Positions 10,505 to 21,165 of a stretch of 64,000 nt of DNA are shown piece after piece. A program made the position numbers and the translations under genes. The notes below the pieces were generated by a model. The model searched no databases. It saw only the letters and a list, made by a program, of their open reading frames with translations, and was not told where the DNA came from. The stretch is from Marasmius tenuissimus. Its lineage: Eukaryota; Basidiomycota; Agaricomycetes; Agaricales; Marasmiaceae. The stretch is taken from the NCBI GenBank assembly GCA_029532415.1, contig JAQOTA010000047.1, positions 1,860,001 to 1,924,000 on the forward strand, given 5' to 3'. The first letter of the stretch is position 1, and every line of letters starts with the position of its first letter.

Positions 10505-12170
10505 GAAGTCCGTACATCGAGTTAGTGGAAGGGAGTGAAAGCCGCCATCCGGAGTTCGTGTGAAAAAGCCGGCCCAAATTAGGGCAACGGGCGCTTACTG
10601 GAAACACGTTTCATTTTTTGCTCCACCTCTCTCCACCTACTCCAGACCTACTCTCGACCTTCTACCTTTGTCCTCTCGAGGCTTCCATATAATTGGTTCA
10701 AGAATCTTCACGTCCCTTTTGCCGCATATACTCTTATCATAGAGACGGTGACCGATTGAAAACTGGTTCTTCACGGCGACGGATGCAGTTCTTCACCGTC
10801 ATCCGACTATGGGATCTATGCTACCTGAAGCTTGACACCTTGAAGCTCAAAGGCTTGCTTGATACGTCCTTCATTTGGTTGTCATCGACAAATTTTCAAA
10901 CCAACGGAATTCGGCAGACCAGAAACCGCTGGTCAACGAGAAATACCGGATCGAAGGGCTGCATTTGTGGACAAGTATGGTGTGTATCTATCCCATTCAA
11001 CGCCCCATTTTCTGTTCTGAACGAACGATATGAAACATAGACACCCCAAAGTTGAGAATGAGTGCAAGTACTGCTCCATTGTTCGAGGTGCAATCCGACA
11101 AGACGGTTGTAGAGATTAAGTTGCCGTTTGATAGGGGAATCATTGGTCAAAGAGGGCGAGGTTGTGAGAGTTGAGGAAGTTTATGTTTGATTGAAGAGAA
11201 TGAAGAAGCTGCTATGGTATAGGAGGCAGAGGAGACGTGGTTAGATGCGACAACAACACCAACCCCAACGCCGGAAGCACAGCCTGAAAGCCAATCAGAA
11301 ACAACACCAGCGATTCCGAGAAGAAACGCCCACTTCATCCGACGTACAACCCTACGCCCGAGGCATGCCCCGAATCCTTACCCAAACCACGTATACCCGC
11401 AGAAAAGATTCTTACAACGCCGTCCTTTCGAAACTTTGCTCGCTCACAGGGTGTTGTCGAGGTTCCCCGTTTCGGATGTCCGACATCGCTGGATCTCACC
11501 ACTCTCGACTCGTTATCGATGATGTACGAAGGCATTTCGACCCCCTATCTTCCTACCTCGTCGTATGCACCATCAACGCTAGTCAACCCAGCCCGCATTC
11601 ATCTACTCCCGACGTTCCAGACGAAGGAAGATACAACTCGCGTACCTGCTAATGTCAATGCTACTCCTACTCAAAACCCTTAGTATGGCGATGATGAAGC
11701 GGCCGCTTCCACGCTCGTTCATAGTACTCACCTCCATACCTTCCTCCATCGAATCAATTTCCATCGCCCTCTCCACACCAACGAGGCTATAGATGCCGAA
11801 CCTTCAACGCGTCAGTACGCATAACATCTCCTCCCTCGCCTGCCCACTCCGACCTTCCTCCCTTCTCGGTAGGCTTACACCGTGTGGGCTCACGCCGAAG
11901 GAGGTGCGAACACGTAGAGGAACGATGGGAGTACCCGACATGGGGGCTGTCGGCGATGGCCAATACACCACTCCGGTTTCCGAAACCGAAGGTGGGGCTG
12001 CTATTGTTGTCATTGGGCGGGGGAAATGGATCGTTGACCGGAAGACCAGTAAAGACTAAAGTGGGCCTAAGTGACATCTGTGTTGAGGAAGCGGAATTTG
12101 TAGCGTTTGTCGAAGACTTGGAGAGGGTGTGTGGAGAGACCGGAGAAACTGATTGCCTAGGGATTTGAGC
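10505..12170 (+). pseudogene. Family-U member 1 (unrecognised dispersed family), probably decayed
   Basis: I do not recognise the product. The block opens with a conserved leader (GGAGTGAAAGCC, then CCCAAATTAGGGCAACGGGC near 10571) also found near 18200 and 43480. It continues with an internal segment at 10975-11240 that aligns by eye with 43880-44110, and a Pro/Thr-rich then Arg-rich segment at 11240-11460 that resembles pieces near 13500, 30400 and 44200. No continuous multi-exon frame could be built because short frames end in stops, so decay is likely, though undetected introns could explain part of it. The 3' part is GC-rich and codes only short frames. Confidence 0.4.
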
Positions 12171-12589
12171 GTTTAGAATTAAACAAGGGGGTCATTGGTT
12201 ATCATATATGGTACGAAGAAAACAACGTTTCAATCTCTTTTTTCGATTTCGTGGGTATCGGGGGGAAGATAATGGTGATGGCGACTGATACTGAGCGTGA
12301 ATTGACATCCTTCGTCGTCTTGCACCATCACCGCCAAACCACCCTCGAGCGACTTACGACCGTTTACTTAGCTCGTACCATTCGTCAGTCTGGAAATTAT
12401 TCAACAACCCAACATCCTTTATACAACAGTTTTCGCCTCGAAAGGGAAGCTTAGGGTAAAATCGAGCTCGTGGTACCCAGTACTGGTTTTTCTGGGTATC
12501 TGGCGCGTCCTTGGCACGATCATTTTTAGAATCTAGCTAACGACAATGTCAATAAAGACAGTCCATCAAGCTTCAAACTTTCATTCGGG

Positions 12590-13045
12590 TCTATTACGAG
12601 ATTCGAGGTTCGTAGAGTTGTGATTTATGTTTCCGTAACGACACCAATACCAAGATTTCGGCCAGGTTCTCCCAACCAATGGAATCACCGTCGATGGTGT
12701 CTTGCGTCTTGCGAGTGCGAACAAACCGAATGACACCATGCTGGTCAAACGGGAGAATATCGTATATGCTACCGTAAGGCACAAGGATGCGAAATAATAC
12801 AGAGAGAGCTTTTTGCGTTAGGAGATCCAGGCTTGAACGACGTTGGATGACTACCTAGAGTGCCAAGTGAAACACGGAATTCTCAGGTATGGTCTAATGT
12901 ACCTCTCAGCAATCTAGACGGTTTTTCGTGTCAGTTGGTTAGATATTGAGCGCGAGGCCGTGAAATGGACATACCTCTTCAATCAAGAGCATGCCACCCG
13001 CTACGATCTGTGCAAAATCAAGAGATAACACCAAATCAGCAGGTC
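12590..13045 (-). pseudogene. Unrecognised minus-strand gene fragment
   Basis: Two putative exons join on the minus strand. The first, near 13030-12975, reads FAQIVAGGMLLIEE before a GTATGT donor; the second, about 12850-12645, continues with LTQKALSVLFRILVPYGS and IYDILPFDQHGVIRF and stays open to about 12640. The hydrophobic and regular composition is coding-like. No start codon, stop or family could be assigned, so it may be a remnant or part of a larger gene I could not assemble. A short match, GGACATACCTCTTCA, to 48409-48423 hints at another copy there. Confidence 0.3.
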
Positions 13046-13389
13046 CGGCGCTTGTTGAATGATCTTTCACGTTTCCCAAAATTTTTCGCTCAGCGACTCT
13101 CTATAGTCTCTAGTTGCTATTCAATTGATTAGCGCATGTGTTTTCTCTGGAAAGGAGAGCCTCTTCTCTTATCGAGTTCTCTTCCACGAGTGCAGAAAAT
13201 GAAGAAAAATAGCACCATTCTGCGCACCCTGGCGTCAGTTTTGGTTCTTCGACCGGTGGTTCTCAGATGATATCAGTCATTTTCTACCAAGTATTGAAGT
13301 GCAAAGGACCAGACAGTGTTAACACAACATTAGGAGAAGAAAGATGGATCGTGCTACAATCTTTGATTAAGGATTTAATAGAGGTGTAA

Positions 13390-13900
13390 AGGAATTGCTG
13401 ACTAGAGAGGAAGAGATCTCGAAGCTTAGGCAAGGCATTCGGTCGACAGAGATGAATCGGGAGGCTGCTGGAACAAGAGGAGTATACAACGAGGAACGAT
13501 CCAACGCCAACGCTTATACCAGCATCATTGACAAAATTACAAGCAGACCCAACCAAAAGAGGAGGCCAGCGACTCCGCCGAGGCCAAAATGTCGACTGGT
13601 GCGCCTACGCATTCCAATCTATACTCATCCGTATATACCCGTAGAAAGGTCTCAGCAATACCTCAAAGTGCAGTCCGTTCATTTGCTCGGTCAAAAAGTG
13701 CCGACTTCGTAGGCGAGCTAGAGAGGGCCGGACACGTTAGAGGAATGATATAAGAAAAGTTTTTCTCAGACGCCGCGCCCAAACCCTCCTCCTCTACGCC
13801 TACTACGACTACAAAAAATACCGTTCGTTGTCAAGCTTACGACGAACGGGTCATGGGCTATGGAAGGCTAAAGTCGGCCATTGGTGGAGGAAAGCCTCAC
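13390..13900 (+). pseudogene. Family-U member 2, partial
   Basis: A short piece resembling the middle of members 1 and 6: GAGGCTGCTGGAAC near 13460, an open frame at 13395-13712 rich in Arg, Pro and Thr, and TATACCCGTAGAAAG near 13635 that matches TATACCCGCAGAAAAG near 11393. The leader and the downstream part are missing, so it looks truncated. Product unknown. Confidence 0.3.
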
Positions 13901-14624
13901 GACTTCTTATTTTGATCACTTGACAATATTGAATCCCACTGTTCTAAAGTGGGCGACACCCATCCTAAATGAGGGAATCCCAATTTGCTGTCTTCCCTCC
14001 TCATTGCTCTCAGTAACGATGCTGTTCAATCCAGCCAGTCTTGACTGTGTATTTTGCGTTTCTGTCCCAAGACATTGCGCGCAACGAGCCGCGATGATCA
14101 TAATGCGGTAGTTTTCGATCTTGGATCACTCTCGAGTTCCAGAAAATCAAGAATGATCTGCATAGATGGCTTTAGGATCCTGCACCTTGAACACACTCAC
14201 GGCGCTCTTTTTTGTTTTACTCCTTTCCTTCTCAGGGCTTCGGTGTCGAGACGGGTTAATCGCGGCTATTAATCTGAGCAGAAGCTCACAAAGTGAAGCT
14301 CGTTGGTGAAAAAGAGAGATAGTACGCACGGGGCACACCAAATGCCAGTGCTTCATCGGGTATCTTGACTCAAACTTCGCGGATGCTGGTAAACGTGACG
14401 ACGGAGTGTATTAGACGGCAATGCTGTGAACCGGACGCTCTGCGAAGATTTTGGATGGATCACTCTCCTCATTCACTCAATCCCGATGGCTCTGCGTCTG
14501 GTGACCATTCGATTCGACATTGGGAATTTTAGAAGAGACCTATTCTTTCCACTGCTCGGTTTCCGGTTTTTCCAGTCCCCGCATAGCAGCACGTGGTCAT
14601 CAGGCGGAAACGAACTTCGTTTTT

Positions 14625-14655
14625 AATACTATATATGTATGGCCTATAAGAAGAC
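14625..14655 (+). promoter_or_regulatory. Putative TATA region of aquaporin A
   Basis: CTATATATG and CCTATAAG lie 80-110 bases upstream of the aquaporin A start. The equivalent place in copy B (35600-35620) reads TATATAGCTTATAAAAAGG, so a TATA-like element is kept in both copies. Confidence 0.4.
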
Positions 14656-14731
14656 TCACCACCGTGCCATGTCCTCTCTATTCCTCGTCCCTTCCCCACG
14701 TCCTGCTTTCTCACTAGTCCTTGGATAAACC

Positions 14732-16235
14732 ATGTCGACAGCACCAGAGGTCATTCATCGAAAAAGTGTCCAGACGCCGCTCAAGGCTTTTACCGTTTGG
14801 GAGAGGAATAGGCATCGATCCATACACTGGTTAGTTGAATGCTTTGCAGAATTCGTGCGTCTTTTTTTATCAGAGTCCTTCACATTAACCTGATTCAGAT
14901 ATTAAAACACAGCTGGGAGTGTTCTTATACGTGTATGCCGGAGTGGGACCTCAAATAACGTTTATTGTGGGTCCAATCTTGCAGCAGCAGGGGTTGAGTT
15001 GTGCGTAACGCCATGAATCTAGTTCTCCGTTTGACCTCTCACCAAACCTCGCACGAGACCTCTCCAGCTTTACTGCAGGTTGGACTAGCATATGCTTGTG
15101 GCGTCATCTTCGCCGTCGTCATCTGTGCGGGAACCTCTGGCGGCCATTTCAACCCCTGTCTCACAATTACATTCATGGTTTTCAAAGGCTTCCCTCCATT
15201 GAAAGGACTGAGGTAAATTCAATGGTGTCTGTATAGTTGAATGTGAATGATGTTGACGACCTTGACAGGTATATTGTCGCTCAAATCCTCGGAGGATACG
15301 TTGCATGCCTCCTCACGTACGCCCAATACTCCCGATACATTCACCTCGCAGAGGCAGCGCTGGAACAAGCTGGGACTCTGGACGCCGTCTTATTCACTCC
15401 TAACGGTCCTGCAGGCGCCTTTGGTTTATACGTCATGCCGGGATCCAATCTGGGACTCGTCTTCATGAACGAGTTCGTCACGGTGAGTTAAGTTTCCGAT
15501 GTTGTACCCGATCGAAGATTCTCACAAGGATTCTTGACTCTGATTAGGATACAGTACTCGCTCTCGCTATTTTTGGGTGTCTGGACCCAACGAATGTATT
15601 CGCAACCCCCACAACCATACCAGTTTTCATCGCAGCGGCATAGTGAGTTCTTCAAATCCCAGTTGCTATCACATGTGTTGACCCTCACAACCCCAGTGCT
15701 GGCGCAATTTGGGGCCTATCCATTCCTGGACGTGAGTTACGAACCCTACCCTCCGACGTATGTAGGAGACTCAACCAATATGTAGTTGCCGCTAACTCTG
15801 CTCGTGACGTTGGAGGCCGGTTGGCAGCTATGACAATTTGGGGAACCCGAGGTACACCCAAGATTCCGTCGCCCGAAAATTATGGGTGTTGTATTTCTGA
15901 GTTTGAACGAGTCTCTGACCATCGTTCTCCTTTGCTCCTGCTCAGCATCCGGAGGATCATACGCTGCCATCGCCGCCCTGACCAACATTGTATCAACCCT
16001 AATTGCTTTTGTTCTTCACGAAATGCTACTCGCTGATTATTCGCGCGGTACGTGTACTCATGCGGTTATGTATGAAATGAAACTAATTCTTCATTCTTTA
16101 GTTGTTCCCCGTCCGCAGAGGGAGTTTATGTGGCTTCACATGAATCATGAACATTACGCTGAGAGCACAAAACCACACACAGCTGATAGTGTGCATCCAG
16201 ATCAAAAGGGTGAAGTGAAGCATCTGGATTCTTAG
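14732..16235 (+). CDS. Aquaporin / MIP-family channel A, 9 exons, 333 aa
   Basis: MIP channels pass water or small solutes such as glycerol across membranes. The model join(14732..14854,14913..15000,15068..15212,15269..15482,15548..15642,15697..15731,15786..15851,15946..16047,16102..16235) is continuous to TAG. The first pore box reads GGHFNPC (Asn99-Pro100-Cys101) and the second reads ANSARDVGGRL (Asn237-Ser238-Ala239, with Arg240). Both depart from the usual NPA pair; the Asn and the pore Arg remain. Membrane-like segments such as GLAYACGVIFAVVICAG and ASGGSYAAIAALTNI flank them. The N terminus carries WERNRHRSIHW before the first span. Length is normal for a fungal MIP. Substrate is unknown; the altered boxes place it outside the orthodox aquaporins. 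Copy B at 35.7 kb has identical exon lengths. Confidence 0.9.
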
Positions 16236-16512
16236 TTGCTGTCAGACTAGTCGTGCATCAACAGTTCTTCTCTCAATATTCGTTAAGGTTCTCTAGGGGT
16301 CCTGTTTTGCTGTAAAACGTACTTTGTTGGTTTTTTCGTGTGTCTTAACTAGTGTATTGCCGTACAAATAACCAAAATTCCCATCGGGGTCGGGGGGCTG
16401 TAGTAACGAAGAATAGCTGGACTCTTCCCGATACCTAGTTATCACGGACGTGACACGAACCTCACCTGACGATCGTTTACTCCCTCCTTACCAAGGGGGT
16501 CAGAAAGACACG

Positions 16513-17649
16513 CTACACCGCACAAACGACACAACATGACACCCACCGCATCATTCCTGACATAGTCCATACGATGTATCCGCGTCTTTGGGCCCCCGAC
16601 GAATTACCGTGGCACTGGTAGTGCGTGGAAGCCTTCTCAGCGAGTCTGAGATGTAAGTAGAAAGTATTCGGCGTTCTTTTATGCATATGCCACGAACTGA
16701 TATTTGGATTCATTGCTACTCTTCTCGTGTTAGATAAATCCCGGGCCTGTTGTGGGTCTCTCGAGCCCCGAGTGTGCCAGAGCTTCGTTCTACATATCGA
16801 AGAAATGATTCTGAGGTAAAATTTGAGGAGCACAGTCCTAACACCTTCCGTTGGAAATCTATCCTGATCCACCAAAGTACGAGGCTCAATCATGAGAAGA
16901 AAAGGAGATATGTGGTCAGTGCGGGAGGACAAACGCTACCTACTCCGTCGGAGAACACAAGACACATATTCTCATTTGCTAACACTACAAATTCGTTTGG
17001 TTGCTTGGTTCTTCGACCTTTCTGGCTCAACTCAAGACTTTGAATATGACGTCGGTCCAAGTTATTCAAGCCTCTTCGTTCTAATACCCCTCTCGTACAG
17101 TCTGCGGAGCCACTGCGTTTGGAGATGTCACCCTACTCGAGGCGCTGTTTAGTAGGAATCACGAAACTCACAGCCGAATCTATTGCTGGCGAAAGGCCTT
17201 AGGAGAACGAGCGAGCATATTACACCTTGGAACATCCAATAACGAGCTACTGGAACCCTCACAGTTGCATAGGGTGGGTAATTCCAGGGATACACAACAA
17301 TGTGTGTGTTTTTCATCGTCGCCAAAGCGGAAGGTGTACCCGACCAGACATTCGTAGCCTGTATGTACCGTGAGTACAAAGGTCGACCGGAGTCATCATC
17401 TGGAAGCTTCTGTTCATTTTTCTCACCGGTCACCTTTCGTGAACGTTGACAAACACAATACACTAAATTCCGGAGGAAAATCAGGCAGACAGACGTTTGT
17501 GTTTTGGTAATGACCACCTTAAGGCAATGATGAGCGAACGGAACGAGGACAACATATACTACAGGAATTACCGGCTCCTTTGCCCGGCATACCTCCTTTG
17601 CCCAGTGACCTTTGTACACAATGGAACGCAATATTTCTGCCAATTTCAA
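16513..17649 (-). CDS. Unrecognised minus-strand gene, possibly decayed
   Basis: Long minus-strand open stretches run from 17649 to 17149 and from 16932 to the stop at 16513, convergent with aquaporin A. The first contains hydrophobic runs (VIPVVYVVLVPFAHH, ATVRVPVARYWMFQG). An equivalent hydrophobic segment (LLWIPGVVLISCYATVG, VSGGWFTQG) exists in copy B near 37.7-37.8 kb, which suggests the frame at 17.2-17.3 kb is a real exon of a membrane protein. I could not assemble a full model or name a family. The gene may be damaged. Confidence 0.35.
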
Positions 17650-18189
17650 TCCGTTGCAGCTAATAGTACCTACTTTCTACCTTGGGAGGTTTTTATGGCG
17701 ATTTTAGAGGGTTTCCACAGGGCGTAATACCGTGCATAATGACCGTAAAATGTCAAAATCAACCTTCAAGCACTTTCCACTCAGACATATAGCCCAAGAA
17801 AATTACAAGGTCCATGGAGGGGAGTACTAAACCTTTTCCAGCACTCCCCGACGCCCGGAATACGATGGGACAGCAGGAAGAGCCCTCGTTCTCCTCCAGT
17901 CGTCCAAATTATCTTATCTCTTGCCTATTATGGCTAATCAACCTACTTAATTAGGCTAATCGGACCCTGTGCAAAGCATCGCGACTCACGAAAAATAAAC
18001 ATTTCGCACTGATTACTGGATCCCAGTTGCATCACCGTCCTGATAGTGTATCTAAAGTCGATTGTAGTATCTATATGAGCATGTAGACCTGTTACCCAAG
18101 TCTGATCTAAATTTTAATCTCTCATCGAGGGGTACGACCAGGTTCAAAATTGGGTGGGCAAAGGAGCCGGTAATGCCTGTATGCACTTG

Positions 18190-18545
18190 CACTGCCGTGC
18201 TGATGGGAGGAGTGAAAGCCACGCTCGAAGTTCGTGCGAAAAAACCGCAGCCCCAAATTAGGGCAACGGGCGCTTATTCAAAAACGCCCTCAATTTTTTC
18301 CTCCACAGTCTGCTCTCTGGCCTTCTCTGCCTTTTACCCTCTCGAGTTTGCACGCAGCCACTTCAGAAGTATCGAGAATTCCACTCGCCGCACACGTTCT
18401 TCTCATGAAAACGACACCGAGCAAGATGTCAAACTGACGGCGTTGCAACGACCTTTTCTGCGCGTATACGTGGTGTTGAAGAATAACTGGAAGGGACCTC
18501 AGGCATTAACATTCACCAAAAAAATCAGCTGTCTCCGAGGGTAAC
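18190..18545 (+). pseudogene. Family-U member 3, leader region only
   Basis: Shares with member 1 the run GGAGTGAAAGCC, the segment CGAAGTTCGTGCGAAAAA and CCCAAATTAGGGCAACGGGC followed by GCTTA and a pyrimidine tract. The downstream family body seen at 10.9-12 kb is not present. An open frame at 18173-18544 crosses it but the part before the pyrimidine tract is probably promoter or leader. Product unknown. Confidence 0.35.
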
Positions 18546-19070
18546 GCAACCACGTCACTGTTCCTTCTTTCATTGGAATTGGTAGTCAGTTCAGTGGGAC
18601 TAAATGGCAATAACTATGCTCAAGGCCGGCGCTTGCGAGGCCTCAGGGTGTTTGATGGAGCAACTAAGTGCGAGCGCTGCAGTGGATCTGAGCGAAAGAT
18701 CATCAAAGAAAGAAGCTGTCAGTGCTAGTAGTATGTAGAAGACATCCGGCTAGGCATCTTCAGAGTCCACACAATGGGCTAGGTAAATTGAGCCATGCCG
18801 AGCTTCTCTGTTGGACGTCCTAAGTTACGTTCAGTACACCACTCAGGTCATTATTCGTTCATTTCTATGAATTAAGGAGTAGTTAATCCCCCACCGTTAT
18901 TGGGACTCCACCTATCTTCGTCGTTGTTCCCTCTCGCCATAAGACGTCGTCGGTCGCAAATTCAATTGAGGAATGATCTACATTCTCCCGGCTTACTCTC
19001 TGCATCCGGAACGTACTTTTACTCGTCGTCACGACATCCGTTCGCAAAGCTTGACTCCGAATACGCAGAA

Positions 19071-20552
19071 TCATGCGACTCGCAATGAGAGTATGAAGCA
19101 CCCTTCCGAGGCTAGTTCAGAGAGTGTGTCAGGATGGACGGTGGACGGTGTGAACATGAGAGGAGCGTACATGGTGAGTAGATATAACAAATTCTGTCCC
19201 ATGAGCGCGTCGAATGAGTGAGTGTGGCAGTGAAGAAATGGAAAAATAGGATTTACCTTTTGCGTGGTGACTATAATAATATTGAGGAGAGAGGACACTA
19301 GGTAGGGCAAGCAAAGGTTCGAGTCTAGAGTGTTGTACCGATAGATCCGCAACTTACAGAATAGCAACGCGTAGTATTTGATCCCTGCAGATTTAAAACT
19401 CAATTGGCTTTTACCCAGAGTCATAGATCTTCCGTACTAACCATCTTCGTAGATCACCCTGGTCATCCTGGCCGTTCCGCCCTGGTGGTCTAAATTGGGT
19501 GAATATGGCAATAAGAACTCACTGCGGGAAGAACTCACACGCTCTGGCAAGAGGCATGATCATGATTATGAATGCAGCTAAAGATATCCAGTTGAGTATG
19601 CGACGATTTGGGCTCTGAGCAACTCCACTGACCAGTGTCATAACCCGCCAAGCAAGCCCAGCACACGTAGAGAAGATTGTTCGTTGGGATGTCGAGACAT
19701 CCTATGTCCTCTACGGATGGGGGAGGTTGGACGTCTTGTAGTCGGTAGGAGGATTGTGAGTTGTCAGCTGAGCAAAGATAGTAATAGTAGATCAGACATT
19801 ACTGACACAGAAGACCATCAAGGAATTTCGAGTAGAAATAGATTGACGGGATGAAGTGCCCGACAAACAACGCACACAGCATGACCTTCATATATCGGTT
19901 CCTCATCCAGACAGCCCAGACGCGAAAGCTCATGAGGGCTGCAAGATGTAGTGCTGTAAGCACGCACAGATAAACTGCACACAGAGAGCCACTCACCTTC
20001 AGACAAAAGGATACCAATGAACGCCGTCCCTTCAGCCGAGTTGTGAGTAACCAGAACAAATACCTCAAGAAGGTTTTAGGGTTTCTCGACTCACATGCTA
20101 TGACATTTTGAAGATGTGAACATGTACTTGGGTCCTGCGAGGAGCCGACTGACATGATATCCCGTTAGTACCTCCTTCGAGAGGAGTATATCCGATTGGA
20201 CGATAAGACTCACGATACCAGTAAGTGTTGAGGGTAACGGTGTCGATAAAAGGTAGATATCGCTGTATTAGATACACTGCCTTTACTGGTGACCACGGTG
20301 ATGCCCAGATGAGCCGTATCTCTCGGTCGAGGGTAAGAAGCGTGTCGAATACGACGAGAGTTGCTCCAGCAACTTGAGATAAAATTTAGTGAGAGATGGA
20401 TGATATTACAATAATAAATGTACCTTGAAACGACTATGGTGGGTTGTGGGTGTGAATCGTCGGTGGGACTGCGAAGGGAAATATGAAAAGCGTACCGCAA
20501 TGGAACGGTTAGAGTCAAGCGCAGCGGCGATGGCTTCTTGTAACGTTGACAT
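19071..20552 (-). CDS. DUF6533-domain multi-span membrane protein A, 12 exons, 270 aa
   Basis: DUF6533 proteins are fungal membrane proteins of unknown role with several spans, abundant in agaricomycetes. Reading the minus strand from 20552, the exons are 57, 10, 159, 54, 33, 132, 90, 39, 48, 27, 41 and 123 nt and give an unbroken 270-residue frame. The diagnostic segment is FDTLLTLDREIRLIW (residues 31-45) followed by YLIQRYLPF. Further hydrophobic stretches are FIGILLSEALMSFRVW, LYVCWACLA, AAFIIMIMPLARA and SSLLNIIIVTT. A Cys after the RYLPF segment (PSTC) and an ALMSFRVWAVW motif match the family's usual layout. Exon 2 (20424-20433) is a 10-nt microexon needed to keep frame. Copy B at 27.3-28.8 kb has the same 12 exons. 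Confidence 0.82.
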
Positions 20553-20928
20553 TCTCATGAGGTCTAAAGAAAATCGATTCGGCGCCCCAGGTGCCTTTTA
20601 ACGCACAACTATGCTGTCTGTTCTATGTAAGCCTCCGATCTTGACTTCAATCAAGGAAACCTCGGAAGGCGATCACGGATGGACAGGCCAATGTATCACG
20701 AGCGGGTATATGTCGGTAATCGCTGTTACAGGGACGTTGATGAGCTATTACAAGTATAGATGGATCACTATACCTCAAGCAAATTAGAAATAGAACCACG
20801 GAAGAGTGATTGATTTCGCGGCAGAAACCCTTCAACCCTACTTATTCACCAGACGACTTCGATGCAGATTGTTATTGTTTGGTTTGAGGGGCTACCTTCG
20901 ACTCTGCGTTTTCAGTGGGATTAAACGC

Positions 20929-21165
20929 TCATAGAGAGCCCAAATGCACCGACGCTAGGGCACTCTTCCCAAAGAATGGGGTTTTGATATCTTTCATCCC
21001 ATCAGGCTTTGCTGTGATTGGAGCAGATCCCTCTACAGCCGCCACCAGCAACGAGGCACCCTGGATAGCCGTGCCCGCAAGGCTGCTATTATGAGACGAG
21101 ACAGTGAGCCAAACGTCTGGTAGGGTTGACGGCCGTGCCTTTATGGGACTCTCTATGGATGCCAT
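20929..21165 (-). CDS. Last exon of an unrecognised minus-strand gene, copy A
   Basis: The frame reads towards a TGA at 20929 with a Ser/Ala-rich tail ending KTPFFGKSALASVHLGSL. A similar ending, KDIETPSLENGASAAMNSGSL, occurs in copy B before the TGA at 29201. Conservation of frame and stop between diverged copies supports real coding. Exons upstream could include a hydrophobic stretch at 21947-21740 (WWLYRVFETDVIAVN, VCYVFLYSIISLI), but I could not join them. It probably encodes the cytoplasmic tail of another membrane protein. Confidence 0.4.
   Translation of the reverse strand: MASIESPIKARPSTLPDVWLTVSSHNSSLAGTAIQGASLLVAAVEGSAPITAKPDGMKDIKTPFFGKSALASVHLGSL

Larger units (their letters stand above)
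14100..17650. repeat. Segmental duplication block 1, copy A
   Basis: This block is paralogous to about 35190-38050. Similarity includes the non-coding upstream 500 bases, the whole aquaporin gene with all introns, the downstream spacer, and a shorter match in the minus-strand gene that follows. Order and orientation are the same in both copies. Copy B is shorter in its last part. Confidence 0.75.
18870..21165. repeat. Segmental duplication block 2, copy A
   Basis: Paralogous to about 27030-29350. Both copies hold a minus-strand 12-exon DUF6533 gene, the spacer upstream of it, and the last exon of a further minus-strand gene ending in GSL and a TGA stop. Confidence 0.75.

Noticed and set aside
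16513..17649. Pheromone receptor (STE3-type) reading of the hydrophobic minus-strand fragments
   Set aside because: Only short hydrophobic segments are visible; none of the STE3 landmarks could be identified, so no family was assigned.
19300..19340. tRNA B-box-like GGTTCGAGTCT
   Set aside because: No matching A box or cloverleaf, and it lies in an intron of the DUF6533 gene with the equivalent position not conserved in copy B.
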